A stretch of DNA of 64,000 nucleotides from Castor canadensis (GCF_047511655.1 NC_133401.1:13300001-13364000); one strand, 5' to 3'. Positions 44,301 to 56,666 are shown, counted from the stretch's first letter. Notes: a model not told the origin generated them from the sequence alone. Made by a program: numbers and translations.

Positions 44301-45128
44301 CCCAGCAGCACAGCAACTAAGAGAAAGCATAGATAAATGGGACTTCATAAAACAAAAAGCTTCTGTTCATCAAAAGAAATGGTCTCTAAACTGAGGAGAA
44401 CACTCACAGAGTGGGAGAAAATATTTGCCAGCTACACATCAAAGGACTGATAACCAGAATATATAGGGAACTTAAAAAACTAAATTCTCCCAAAACTAAT
44501 GAACCAATAAAGAAATGGGCAAGTGAACTAAACAGAACTTTCTCAAAAGAAGAAATTCAAATGGCCAAAAAACACATGAAAAAATGCTCACCGTCTCTAG
44601 CAATAAAGGAAATGCAAATTAAAACCACACTAAGATTCCACCTCACCCCTGTTAGAATAGCCATCATTAGCAATACCACAAACAACAGGTGTTGGTGAAG
44701 ATGCCGGGAAAAAGGAACCCTCTTACACTGTTGGTGGGAATGTAAACTAGTACAACCACTCTGGAAAAAAATTTGGAGGCTACTTAAAAAGCTAAACATT
44801 GATCTACCATTTGATCCAGCAATACCACTCTTGGGGATATACCTAAGACTGTGACACAGGTTACTCCATAGGCACCTGCACACCCATGTTTATTGCAGCA
44901 CTATTCACAATAGCCAAGTTATGGAAACAGCCAAGATGCCCCACCACTGACGAATGGATTAAGAAAATTGGTATCTGTACACAATGGAATTTTATGCAGT
45001 CATGAAGAAGAATGAAATGTTATCATTTGCTGGTAAATGGATGGAATTGGAGGACATCATTCTGAGTGAGGTTAGCCTGGCCCAAAAAGACCAAAAATCG
45101 TATGTTCTCCCTCATACGTGGACATTAG
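41328..45128 (+). pseudogene. L1 ORF2, broken (copy H)
   Basis: ORF2 encodes an apurinic-type endonuclease and reverse transcriptase. The start M-T-G-I-T-T-Y-L-S-V-L is followed by a frameshift near 41425 and TGA stops at about 41533 and 41600 in the endonuclease. Open pieces: 41747-42232 (endonuclease end, S-D-H-N-A-I), 42156-42917 (linker and RT start, with S-P-G-P-D-G) and 43018-44082 (RT core with F-A-D-D-M at 43405-43419). The C-terminal cysteine-rich part is at 44600-44710. The natural end TAG is near 45126. Confidence 0.9.
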
Positions 45129-45644
45129 ATCAAGGGCAAACACAACAAGGGGATTGGACTTTGAGCACATGATAAAAGCGAGAGCACACAAGGGAGGGGT
45201 AAGGATAGGTAAGACACCTAAAAAATTAGCTAGCATTTGTTGCCCTTAACGCAGAGAAGCTAAAGCAGATACCTTAAAAGCAACTGAGGCCAATAGGAAA
45301 AGGGGACCAGTAACTAGAGAAAAGGTTAGATCAAAAAGAATTAACCTAGAAGGTAACACACATGCACAGGAAATTAATGTGAGTCAACTCCCTGTATAGC
45401 TATCCTTATCTCAACCAGCAAAACCCTTGTTCCTTCCTATTATTGGTTATACTCTCTACAACAAAATTAGAAATAAGGGCAAAATAGTTTCTGCTGGGTA
45501 TTAATGGGTGGGGGAGAGGGAGGGTGCAGAGTGGGGGATAAGGGAGAGGGTGGGGGCAGGGGGGAGAAATGACCCAAGCCTTGCATGCACATACGAATAA
45601 TAAAACAATTTTTTAAAAAAAGAAAAAAGAAGAAGAACATGGGA

Positions 45645-46696
45645 AAAGTGTGATGAGGTATGTTTGGCCTTGTTGATTTCCCTGAAAGATAGAGTAAGGG
45701 ATCAGTGTCTGTAGTCACATAGAGTGACTATTGAGTAGGCCAGTTCTTGGGAAAGGCTTCTAGAGTAGGCTAGTAATGAATCCGGGAAAAATCCCTTCCC
45801 TCACTGGGCCTCAATGTCCCATTGTGGATGGATAGATCTTTCTCTAGATGGGTTGTAAAGAGCACACTGAGATAAGGATTTGAATCCTAACCTTATGCAT
45901 AATTTGTCATATTATACTAAACAGGTGAGTTCACTGTATGAGCATTATTGAGACCTATGACATTATTTTCTTATAAGCTATTTCAGTGAAGCATATGTGA
46001 GTTAATTCCTGTGAGTTTATTTGGTCAACAAATAAGACTTTTAATCATTTATTGCTATTAGATTTTATTAATCTGTAGGATAAAGGAGGTCGTGGGAGTT
46101 CTTTAAGTACCTTTCTGGCTTTTACATTCTATAGTGTAAAGATCTCAAAATTTCTCCTTTGCGAAAGAAAGGAGAGGGAGTTTATTTGGAGGTGAATCTC
46201 TTTCCCTGTCTTTTCCTCAGCACAGTCAAGCCTTACCCATGGCAGCAAAGACTAGAAAACTGATCTTCCAGGTGCACATCTAGAAGATGATCAAGAAAGA
46301 CACAGAAGGAAAATAAACAATGAAGAGTGACAGAGATAGTGAAGGAGCAAGAGAGATCTAAAGGATGACCCATAGAAATAGACAAATAGAGGCAGAAGTA
46401 GATAGTAAGTGACTTAGAGAAGATCTAGAGAATGTGACTAACAGGCTATAGTGTAATTAGAGATCTCTCTTCTCCCTTCTCTCTTAATTCTTGTCTTTTC
46501 TCTCTTCTTCCTCCCTCCCTTCCTCCTTCATTCACCTCCCTGTCTCTGAGTCTCTTTTGTCTATTCCCTCTGATTTTTTCTTCCAAGATTGCTATGTCTA
46601 TTTTGCACCCCACCCCTGACATGAGGGGGTTGTCATCTGGTTGTTCATCTCCTGCATCAAGGTGCATTGAATAAGATTGATTTTGTGGATCATGGT
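45645..46696. other. Unique-looking DNA between L1s, no gene
   Basis: No ORF or repeat family recognised. A pyrimidine-rich stretch (46455-46545) gives a low-complexity minus-strand frame. The last bases form the left target duplication of the next element. Confidence 0.45.
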
Positions 46697-47227
46697 CCCA
46701 CAGCTATTCTTTTTTTTTAAGGAGGAAAAGGCTTATTTGGCTCAGTTTTTCATGTTTGCTTCCATGGTCACTTGGTTCTGTTGCTTCTGGATCTGTGGTG
46801 AAGCAGTACATCATGGCAGAGGGAATGGCAGAGGAAAGCTGCTCACCTCATGGTAGACAAGAAGCAGAAGAGAATGGAAGAGGCCAAGCACACATATGTG
46901 CTTCAAAGGCAACTCCCAGAGACCTCCAGCCAGGGCTATCCTCCAGCCCACGCAGCTATGAACTCAGCAATGGATGGATCCATCTGTGAGGTCAGTGTCC
47001 TCATGCTCCAGTCACCTCTCAATAGCAACATCAGCTGGACACCAAGTCTTCAACACATATCCTTTTGGGGGACACTTTATATCCAAACAACAACACATGG
47101 GGAAACAGTTATTACCTATTTATCAAGAAAAATAAAGTTTAAAAGGCACATTGTAACATTTAGTATGTAGATAATTTAATTTATACACAGAAACAACAGC
47201 TTGTAGGATCAAGTTAGTCAGTAGAAC

Positions 47228-47455
47228 TGGGGTCTTTTCTTTTTGGTGATGTTGGAGTTTGAACTCAGGACCTTGTACTTGAGCAAGAACTATAGCACTT
47301 GAGCCATCCCCCCAGGCTTTTTTGCTTTAGTTATTTTTCACAAGGAGTCTTCCACTTTTTGCCTGGGCTGACCTCAGATGGAGATGCCCCTACCTGTGCC
47401 TCCTACATAGCTGGGATTACAGGAGTGAGCCACTGTGCCAGCCTTGAGTGGGGTC
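47228..47455 (-). repeat. Dimeric SINE, antisense, within the transduced segment
   Basis: Antisense ID-like half ('ggagtttgaactcaggacct' then 'cacttgagccatcc') followed by antisense B1-like half ending 'gctgggattacaggagtgag', 'ccactgtgccagcc'. Confidence 0.85.
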
Positions 47456-47984
47456 TTGAACGATGAATAGGAATTTTCATGCAGATAAAGAGAGGCAGGG
47501 CAAATGAAACAGAATATGCTAATGTAGAGATTTATGAAAGAGGCTGGCATTTTAGGACTGATGAGAATTTTAGTATTGCTGAACACAGTGTATAGATGAT
47601 AGCAAAGAGGGTGATAGGAAATAAGATTAGAGTCTTACTGGGAAGAATCTTCTCTATTATATTTAGGAACTTGGACTATATTCTGTGACCAGTGAGAAAA
47701 ATATGTATTTTTGGTTTTGCCTTTACACAAGAAGAGACATAGTTGCATTTACTTTCTTAAAAGAAGATAATTTAGTGAATAATGACTGGGAGTAGAGCGA
47801 TTAGTTGCAGAGAGACAAACTAGAAGGTTTTATGTAAATAAGATAGCAGATAATGCAGGACTAAATTTAGGCAGTGTCTGGAAGAGGAAGATTCAGATTC
47901 TCTAAATTATTTTCAGGTAAAATTGGGAGAATGGTACTGAGCAGTGGTGGTACAGTGAGACAGACAGGAGGATAAATCAAAGTT

Positions 47985-48182
47985 TTTTTGTGTGTGATAC
48001 TGAGGTTTGAACTCAGGGCCTTCACCTTGAGCCACTCCACCATCACCCCCTCCTTTTTGTGATGGGTTTTTTTCGAGATAGTCTTGTGAATTATTTGCCC
48101 AGACTGGCTTCGAACCACAACCCTCCTAACCTCTGCCTCCTGAGTGGCTAGGATCACAGGCATGAGCCACTGGTGTCCGGCT
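47985..48182 (-). repeat. Dimeric SINE, antisense, within the transduced segment
   Basis: Same layout as the previous one: 'gaggtttgaactcagggcct' at the left, then 'ctcctgagtggctaggatca' and 'gagccactggtgtccggct' at the right. Confidence 0.85.
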
Positions 48183-48402
48183 TAATTTTTCCTATTTTTT
48201 ATCTCTACAAACAATCTTTTCTTAGTTCAAATTATCATGTCTGTTCCAACTCAATAATCTTGGTTTTTCTTCTCTTCCCATTTCAAGTGAAAGTCTGTTG
48301 TCAGATTACTATTATTAAAAAAGAACACAGACTACATAGCTTCCTAGTTTCAAGGTATTTAATTAATCTTCAGAGCTTTCAATACAAAGTTTTTAAGTCC
48401 TT

Positions 48403-48478
48403 GGACTGGAGGCATGGCTCAAGCAGTAGAGCACCTGCCTAGTAAGAGTGAAAACAAAACAAACCAAAACATAAAATC
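48403..48478 (+). repeat. ID-like SINE, sense, within the transduced segment
   Basis: 'ctggaggcatggctcaagca' followed by 'gtagagcacctgcctagtaa' and an A/C-rich tail; the tRNA-derived ID-like body. The B box is lost, so it is truncated. Confidence 0.8.
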
Positions 48479-49520
48479 CTTTGTGACACTGAAGCACCTC
48501 CTGAGCTCCTTCTAACTTAGTTTTGTTGAGTCTCCCATTCTTCCATTCATGTATAGTGCAGTCCAACCACACCCAACCCTTACTGTTACATATTACACAA
48601 GTAAACAAACTAATATTTAGCTTATTTTTTAAAAGTTAAAGGTTAATATGTCATCTATTCAGTTTGCTATACTCTATAAATACGTTATTTTAAAACTATC
48701 CATCATGTTGATCCAGAAGCATGATTGCTTTTTTTATTGTAAATTTTTTTATTGTTTTATTATTCATATGTGCATACAAGGCTTGGGTCATTTCTCCCCC
48801 CTGCCCCAACCCCTCCCTTACCACCCACTCCGACCCCTCCTTCTCCCCTCGACCCCCTCAATACCCAGCAGAAACTATTTTGCCCTTATCTCTAATTTTG
48901 TTGTAGAGAGAGTATAAGCAATAATAGGAAGGAACAAGGGTTTTTGCTGGTTGAGATAAGGACAGCTATACAGGGCATTGACTCACATTGATTTCCTGTG
49001 CGTATGTGTTATCTTCTAGGTTAATTCTTTTTGATCTAACTTTTTCTCTAGTTCCTGGTCCCCTTCTTCTATTGGCCTCAGTTGCTTTTAAGGTATCTGT
49101 TTTAGCTTCTCTGCGTTAAGGGCAACAAATGCTAGCTAATTTTTTAGGTGTCTTACCTATCCTCACCCCTCCCTTGTGTGCTCTCGCTTTTATCATGTGC
49201 TCATAGTCCAATCCCCTTGTTGTGTTTGCCCTTGATCTAATGTCCACATATGAGGGAGAACATACGATTTTTGGTCTTTTGGGCCAGGCTAACTTCACTC
49301 AGAATGATGTTCTCCAATTCCATCCATTTACCAGCGAATGATAACATTTCATTCTTCTTCATGGCTGCATAAAATTCCATTGTGTATAGATACCACATTT
49401 TCTTGATCCATTCGTCAGTGGTGGGGCATCTTGGCTGTTTCCACATCTTGGCTATTTTGAATAGTGCTGCAATAAACATGGGTGTGCAGGTGCCTCTGGA
49501 GTAACCCCACAGCTATTCTT

Positions 49521-50160
49521 AACATCCCCATAGTTCAATGTTGGTACAGCAAAGAAATTCTGATGGCCCCTAATGGCTGAGCTCAGAAATCCAAGATGTG
49601 GAGGGCAGGACATCTCTGGGAGAAGTCCATTCTATACTTCTTCTTGGTCCCTGAGCTAGAGATGTTATAAATAGGGAATTTGGAAATTGCCAGGAACAAA
49701 GACTCACAGAATTATAATTTTGATGGGTAGTAGATGGACAGAGCCATACAAACATTTACCTTTACATACAATCTACTTTAGAATCATGGAGATTTAAAAT
49801 AACTGTCTTCACTCCACTAGAATATAAGATTCATGAGGACTGGGACATTGTTCTATATATTGATCTGTGAGCTTCCAACTGCATGGTCTTGTTTGGCAAT
49901 TAGTAAATGATTCTTCACTTTGTGAATAATAAACCAAATACTGTTAGCTCAAAAAACACCAGCAATGATAACTTTGTCATTCACATGTCAACTTGGCAGA
50001 CATGGCTAACTTGTTTTTCCCAATTTCAATGACTCAGTAGAGAGGAACCCAGGACTTCCCTCCTCCTGTGCCTGCTTGGGACATTTCACAATGGCAGTGA
50101 CCTAGAAAGATCTGGAGCAAACCATATCTTTCTCTACCAGAAGAAGGTAGAGAAAACCTT
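49521..50160. other. No gene seen
   Basis: Unique-looking DNA. The minus-strand frame 49570-49755 has no known motif. Confidence 0.4.
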
Positions 50161-50345
50161 CTTCCAACTGCATAGAGAACATTCTCCAAGTTAGAACATT
50201 TGCTGAGTCACAGAAAAAAGCTCAGCAAATTTAAAATTACTAAACCATACAAATATCTTTTCTGACCATAATGGAATAAAGCTAGAAATCAATAACAAAA
50301 GGCAAACTGGAAAATTCCTAAGTATGTAGAAATTAAAACACACAC
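50161..50345 (+). mobile_element. Ancient L1 ORF2 fragment, sense
   Basis: Diverged endonuclease-end text, with F-S-D-H-N-G-I-K-L-E-I-N at about 50258-50293. It differs clearly from the younger L1s and is probably an old mammalian L1M type. An AT-rich stretch with (AT)n at 50446-50462 follows. Confidence 0.65.
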
Positions 50346-50483
50346 ACTTTTTAAATTTTTCCTTTAATGGAAAACTAAAAATTTTATATATTTATAGTAA
50401 ACTGCATAATTTTTAACATTTTATTAGTACATGAATAATGTTTGTATATATATATATATATACATTGTGAAATGTGTAAATCT

Positions 50484-50576
50484 CTTTTTTTCTTTTTTAG
50501 CAGTACTGGAGTTTGAATTCAAGGCCTTAGTCTTGCTAGGCAGACACTTTACCACTTGAGCCACAACTCCAAACCA
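50484..50576 (-). repeat. ID-like SINE, antisense, with target duplication
   Basis: T-rich start, 'agtactggagtttgaattca' and 'cactttaccacttgagccac'. Flanked by 'aaatgtgtaaatct' (50470-50483) and 'aaatgggtaaatct' (50577-50590). Confidence 0.85.
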
Positions 50577-50611
50577 AAATGGGTAAATCTTGCTAACGAA
50601 ACAACATAGTC

Positions 50612-53435
50612 TTTGTCAAAAATTAGGTAGGTGTATCTGCATGGATTCATAACTGGGTCTTTTATTCTGTTCCATTGGTCTTCATATCTGTTTTTGTGCC
50701 AGTACCATGCTGTTTTTATTGCTATGGCTCTGTAGTATAGTTTGAAGTCAGGTATTGTGATAACTCCAGTGTTGCTCTTTTTGCTCAGTATTGCCTTGGC
50801 TTTTCGTGGTCTTTTGTGCTTCCAAATGAACTTTAGGGTTGATTTTTTTCAACCTCTGTGACAAATGTCATTGGGATTTTGATGAGAATTGTGGCAAACA
50901 TATAGATTGCTCTTGGTTATTACCATTTTCACTATGTTGACTCTACCAATCCATGAGCATGGGAGATCTTTCCATCTTCTGTAGTCATCTTTGATTTTTT
51001 TCTTCAGTGGTTTATAGTTTTCCTTGTAGAGATCTTTCACATCTTTGTTAAGTTTATTCCTAGGTATTTGATTCTTTTTGGGGCTATTGTAAATGAAATT
51101 GTTTTCCTATATTTCAATCTGTTCATTATTGGTATATGGAAAGGCTACTTACTTTTGTAAAGTGGCTTTGTATCCTGCTACTTTGCTGAGGCTGTTTATG
51201 GTGTCTAGTTTTTGGCAGTTTTTGGATCTTTAAGGAATAAGATCTTGTCATCTGCAAATAGTGATAGTTTGATTTCTGCCTTTCTTATTTGTATTCCTCT
51301 TATTTCTTTCTATCGTATTGTTCTGGCTAGAAATTCCAAAACTATGTTAAATAACAGTAAAGTGGACACCCTTGTTTAATTCCTGACTGTACAGGAAATG
51401 GTTTCAGTTTTACCCCATTTAGTATGATGTTGGCTATATAGCTTTTATTATGTTGAGGTACACTTCTCTTCCTGGTTTCATCAGAACTTTTATCATGAAA
51501 GGGTGTTCAATTTTATCAAAGACTTTTCCTGCATTTATTGAGATGATCAAGTGTTTTTTTGTCATTACTTCTGTTGATATGCTGTATTACATTTAATGAT
51601 TATTGTATGTTGAACCATCCCTGCAGTCCTGGGATGAAGCCAACTTGATCATTGAGTATGATCTTTTTGATATGCTGCTGAATTCTGTTTGCCAATATTT
51701 TATTGAAGATTTTTGCATCTATGTTCATTAAAGAGACTGGCCTGTAATTTTCTTTTCTTGTTGTGTCCCTGTCCAGTTTGTGGATAAGTGTAATACTGGC
51801 TTCATAGAATGAGTTTGAAATGTGGTGAAGAAAAGACAGCAGGAAATGTTGCTGGGAAAATTAGATATCTGCCTGCAGAAAACTAAAACCAGACACACTG
51901 TACCCTGCACAAGTATTAACTCAAAGTGGATAAGGACATTAATATAAGGCCTGAAACTCTGAAGTTCAGGGAAAGAGCAGGGAATACACTGGAAGCAATA
52001 GGCATAGGCAATGACTTCCTCAGTAGAACTCAAATGGCTCAGCAACTAAGAGAAAGAATTGATACATGGAACTACAAGAAATTAAAAGGCTTCTGCACAA
52101 CAAAAGAAATGGTTTCTAAATTGAAGAGGCTGCCCACGGAATGGGAGAAAATCTTTACCAGCTATACCTTTTACAAGGGTAAGAATATACAGGGAGCTCA
52201 AAAAACTAAACTCCCCAAAAATCAATGACCCAATGAACTGAACCAAACAGAACTTTTTCAAAGAAAGAACTCCAAATGTATATAAAATCCATGAAAAAAA
52301 TGCTCACCATCCCTAGCCATAAAGGAAATGCAAATCAAAACCACATTAAGATTCCACCTTACTCCTGTTAGAATGGCTATCATCAAAAACAACAATAACA
52401 AATGTTAGAGAGGATGTAGGGGAAAAGGAACCCTCCTACACTGCTGGTGGCAATGTAAATTAGTACAATCACTATGGAAAACAATATGGAGCTCCCAAAA
52501 AACTAAAAATAGAACTACCATATCATCCAGCAATACCACTCCTAGGGATATACCCAAAGGAATGTGAGTCAACATTCCTGCACACCCATATTTATTGCAG
52601 AATTATTCACAATGGATAAGCTATGGAAACAGCCAAGATGCCCCATTATTGACAAATAGATTAAGAAAATGTGTATGGATATACAATGGCAGTTTATTCA
52701 GCCACAGAAGAATGAAATTTTGTCACTTGCAGGCAAATGATGGAACTGGGGAGCATCATCTTGTGAAGTTATCCAGGTTCAGAAAGCCAAAAGCTGCATG
52801 TTTTCTCTCATATGTGGAATATAGACCTAATACAAATGTAGCAATATTATGAAAAACAGGTCCTCCTGAGGAGAGGTCACATATAAGAAAGGGAAGGTAA
52901 AAGAAAGAAACTAAGAAGGGGAATATGGTTGATGTACTCTCTATACAAAAATGATATAGAATTTTTCAATTGGTTGAAGACACCATAGGAAAGGAACTAA
53001 GGTAGAATGAAGAAAAATAAAGATGAACCAAATTGGGTTATAATACATATATACTTGGAAATATCACAAGGAAACTCCCTGTATAGCTATCTTAAACAGC
53101 AAATCAGTATCATTTTTTTTTCTTTTTTAGTCTACAAAATCAGAACAGAAGGGCAGAACAGATCCTATGGGGGGCGGTGGTACCAGCAGGAAGGAGGAAG
53201 TGGTGGGGAAAGGATATAGAAGGGTGAATATGGTGCAAATACTGTTTACACAGGTGTGGAAATGTAAAAATGATACTTATTAACTATTTCAGGAATGGGG
53301 GAGAGGATAAAAGAGAGCAGTGGAGGGGGTGAATTCAAGTATGATATATTTGATATATTGTAAGAATTTTGTAAATGCCACAATGTACCCCTACCCAGCA
53401 CAACAATAAAAAATATCAAAATAAAATAAAATAAA
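50612..53435 (+). mobile_element. 5'-inverted (twin-primed) L1
   Basis: From 50612 to about 51820 the plus strand is antisense ORF2 (RT start at the right, RT end/C-terminal start at the left). At about 51820 it switches to sense and continues through the ORF2 C-terminal region and 3' UTR to about 53435, ending in an A-rich tail ('aaataaaataaaataaaac'). In L1 coordinates the left edge of the inverted part (D-K block) and the start of the sense part (R-K-D-S block) are only about 15 nt apart. Orientation is given for the 3' part. Confidence 0.85.
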
Positions 53436-53760
53436 ACAAGTCTTAAATAGCAGTAGATAGAAGAAATGGCAAAGGACCATAGAGATGCTAAATGAATGAA
53501 AATAAAATTATAACTCTAAAAGGATACAGCAGAAGCATTTCTGTACTCAGAGGGAAAGTTCAAGAAAAATGAACAGTATCTGCACACAGTGACTCATGCC
53601 TGACAACCCAGCACTCAGGAAGTGGCATGAGTTTGTAACAAGACCCTGTCATAAAAAAAAGTAAAATAAAAAGAAAACATCCTAAAAAGGAAAAAAGAAG
53701 ATCAAACAACCAACTTTTCACTTTAGCACTTTTTTACCATTGTGATGCCAAGCTGTCTAA
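53436..53760. other. Gap between L1s with a short SINE remnant
   Basis: Mostly AT-rich DNA with no gene. A B1-like SINE with an internal deletion lies at 53580-53662 ('cacagtgactcatgcctg' ... 'aacaagaccctgtcataaaa'). Confidence 0.5.
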
Positions 53761-55413
53761 AGAAGAAAAGGAAAGGAGATTCCAAGATGGCAGCTAGAGG
53801 GAGGAAGCAGAAAGCGAGCCTCCTATAGTGAAATCTTGGAGAGATGCTGGAGACACACTTTGCAGACATAATCACTGAGAAGAGGCATAACTTTGACCCC
53901 TCCACACCTCCAGCCGGTGCAGAGAATCTCCACTTCACATTAAACGGAGAAACGACGAGGGCCCCCGGGCCGCCAGTCGCCCACGTCCAGATGGCTTGGG
54001 AAGACGTGGACCAGGTGAGCTTCGTGGTACTGTGGTACTCCCACAGACAGCCCTGGGCCAGGGCAGCATAGCCCCTGGACAGACTGACCCCCACCCGGGG
54101 AAAAAAGAGAAACTGAGTAATAAGCAATAAGAACAATAAAGACACGTGGGAAAGAGGGTGGGGCACCTGAGCACCGAAGATTGGGCAAAGGGAATCCTTC
54201 CCAAGACTAAATAAACAAGCCAGGCTGGCCGGAGAGGCTCTGGCGAGAGCAGGGACACACACCCAGCAACCAGGAGTGGGAAAGCTTGTAAGAGTGGTGG
54301 AGGAAGGAAAACTCCACAGGAGAGGAGGGAAGACCCACTTCCCATGTGAACTGTAAACAAACATGGCAGCTGGCAGGAGCAGCAGCACTGCCCAGTAATC
54401 AGGAGCAGGAAAGCTTGTGAAAGTGGCGGTGGGAGGAAAACTCCACGGGAGAGGGGGAAGACCCACCTCCCACATGAACTGTAAAAAAACACGCAGGCCT
54501 GAAAATGCGGGTGCAGTGTCACCTTTCCCAGGGTGCTTGGAAAGGGGAAAGCTTGTAGCAGAGGCTCATGCACAGGAGAAATCTGAACAAACAGCCTGCA
54601 GGGCCAGGTGAGTGCTAAGCTCACCCCAGAGATCTGCATAAATAACGCTGCCAGCAACAACAGGCTGAGAGCAGCAGGCAGGCAAGCCATAGCTGCAGAT
54701 ACCATTCTCAGAACTGTCTCCAGACTCTTTTTTTTCTTTTCCTCCCTACCTTTGATGAGAGAACAACCGAATTACACCTGCAAGCTGAAAAACTTACTGA
54801 AACTGTATTGCATTTGAACTTGGGACACTTGGTGGGGTTTGTGTGTGTGTGTGTGTGTGTGTGTGTAGTTTTGTTCTACTTTATGTGTCTCCTTTGATGA
54901 GACAACTACAGAACAACATCTGAGGCACCATCTCCAGGATTGAAGACTCAGATGGACACCCAAATTATTAAGATTGAAACTTCATTGCATTTGAACTTGG
55001 AGGTTTCTTTGGTTTTTTGGTTTTTTGGGGGTTTTTTTAATTTTCTATTTTTCATTTTATTGTAATTCATTTTTATATACAGATATTTCTTTCATTTACT
55101 TATTTTTTATTTTTATTCTTATCTTTATTTTTTTCATTTTTGATTTTCAATCCTCTCTCTGTCTCTCTAATGCCTGTTCACCTTACTGTTGATTAGTACA
55201 CTAAAGCTCCCTGTTTATACCTTTCAAACTTTCTTGTCTGATACCTTATTCTGTTTTCTCCTTCTTGTCTGTGTATTTGTTTTCCCCCTTTCTTTAACTT
55301 CTTGCTTTCCATCTCAGCTCACAATTCCATTCTAAATATTACCATTGTTATTATTATAAGCTAGAAAATACTTAATTGCACACAGTACAGGGACAGTAAC
55401 AACACCAAAGACA

Positions 55414-56617
55414 ATGATGGGAAGACAGAAAAAACAGGGAAACCAGTTTCCCCACAGCAAAAAAATTAGCACAGGAACCAGAGGGGAATAAAGAAAACAG
55501 ATACTCAGATCCAGACTCCAAAAAAATGAAGATAAACTATGCAAAAGGACCCAATGAAGCCCACAAGAATAATTTAAAAGAAGACATACTACAGGTACTC
55601 AATAAGAATTTAATAGAGTTGATACTGGATAGGGTCAACCAAAACGTACAGGAGATACTCAAGAAATTCCAAGACAACAAAAATAGAGAATTTGAAAAAG
55701 CAAAAGAAGAAATAAAGGAAACCATAGAAGCACTGTATAAACACCAAAGTGAAACAGAGCACACGATGAATAAACAGATAAATGAACTCAGGACAAAAAT
55801 AGACAACATTAAAGAGGAAACCAGCCAGGATATGGAAAACCTCAGAAAAAAGAATGAAACAGAACTGCAAAACAAAACGGAAGGCCAATCCAGCAGAATA
55901 GAACAAACAAAAGCTGAATCTCAGAACTTGAAGATGAAATGGTAATTAAAGGAAAAAACCAAAGAACTATTAATTAAACAACTCAAGACCTGTGAAAGGA
56001 AAATGCAAGAACTCACCCACTCCATCAAAAGACCAACTTTGAGAATCATGGGCATCGAAAAAGGAGAAGAGGTGCAAGCGAAGGGAATGCGTAATATATT
56101 CAACAAAATATTAATGGAAAATTTCCCAAATCTAGAGAAAGATATTCCCACACAGATGCAAGAGGCCTCCAGGACACCAAACAGACCAGATCAAAATAGA
56201 ACTACCCCATGACATATCATCATTAAAACAACAAGTTCAGAAACTAAAAAAAGAATATTGAAGGCTGTAAAAGAGAAAAAACAAGTAACGTACAAAGGTA
56301 AACCCATCAAAATCACAGCAGACTTCTCAACAGAAACATTAAAAGCAAGAAGAGCATAGGGTGAGATCTTTTGGGCACTGAATGAAAATAATTTCAACCC
56401 CAGGATACTCTACCCAGCAAAACTATCATTCAAAATCGATGGAGCAATAAAAGTCTTCCATGATAAACAGAAACTAAAACAATATGTGACCACAAAGCAA
56501 CCACTACAAAAGATTCTGCAAGGGATTCTGCACACAGAAAGTGAAACCCAACTTAACCATGAAAAGACAGGCAGCACCAAACCACAGGAAAAGAAAAAGC
56601 AAGACAGTAGAGAGTAA
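55414..56617 (+). pseudogene. L1 ORF1, broken (copy I)
   Basis: Start M-M-G-R at 55414, early frame disturbances (55430-55490), long open coiled-coil part 55526-55945, then the same one-base loss before the C-terminal half as in copy H. The same TGA at about 56212 and TAG at about 56358 follow. Its own extra insertions include one A in 'ggaaaaaacc' near 55955. Confidence 0.9.
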
Positions 56618-56666
56618 CCTCAACTTAGGTACACACGATCAACCTTCAAACAACTAAGACAACTAA

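Larger units (their letters stand above)
38425..45630 (+). mobile_element. Full-length L1, sense, 7.2 kb (copy H)
   Basis: Starts with the same 5' terminus as the other complete copies (ggattccaagatggcag), has a 1.65-kb 5' UTR, ORF1, a short spacer, ORF2 and a 3' UTR with a G-rich tract (45508-45570) and an A-rich tail. The target duplication 'agaagaacatggga' lies at 38411-38424 and 45631-45644, exact. Both ORFs are broken, so it is not autonomous today. It is very similar to the copy at 53774-60990. Confidence 0.95.
46712..49505 (-). mobile_element. 5'-truncated L1 with apparent 2-kb 3' transduction, antisense
   Basis: On the minus strand, L1 ORF2 end and 3' UTR run from 49505 to about 48760 and are followed by about 2.0 kb of non-L1 DNA ending in poly-A (T-run at 46711-46718). 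The exact 15-bp repeat 'cccacagctattctt' flanks the whole unit (46697-46711 and 49506-49520). No such repeat flanks the L1 part alone. A weak AATAAG signal lies about 14 bases before the terminal poly-A. This is the structure left when transcription reads through the L1 signal and the extra RNA is reverse-transcribed too. Confidence 0.82.

Noticed and set aside
55537-55906. Minus-strand ORFs of 98-112 codons, also at 40199-40568
   Set aside because: Antisense of the L1 ORF1 coiled coil; hydrophobic S/F/L text results from complementing A-rich codons.
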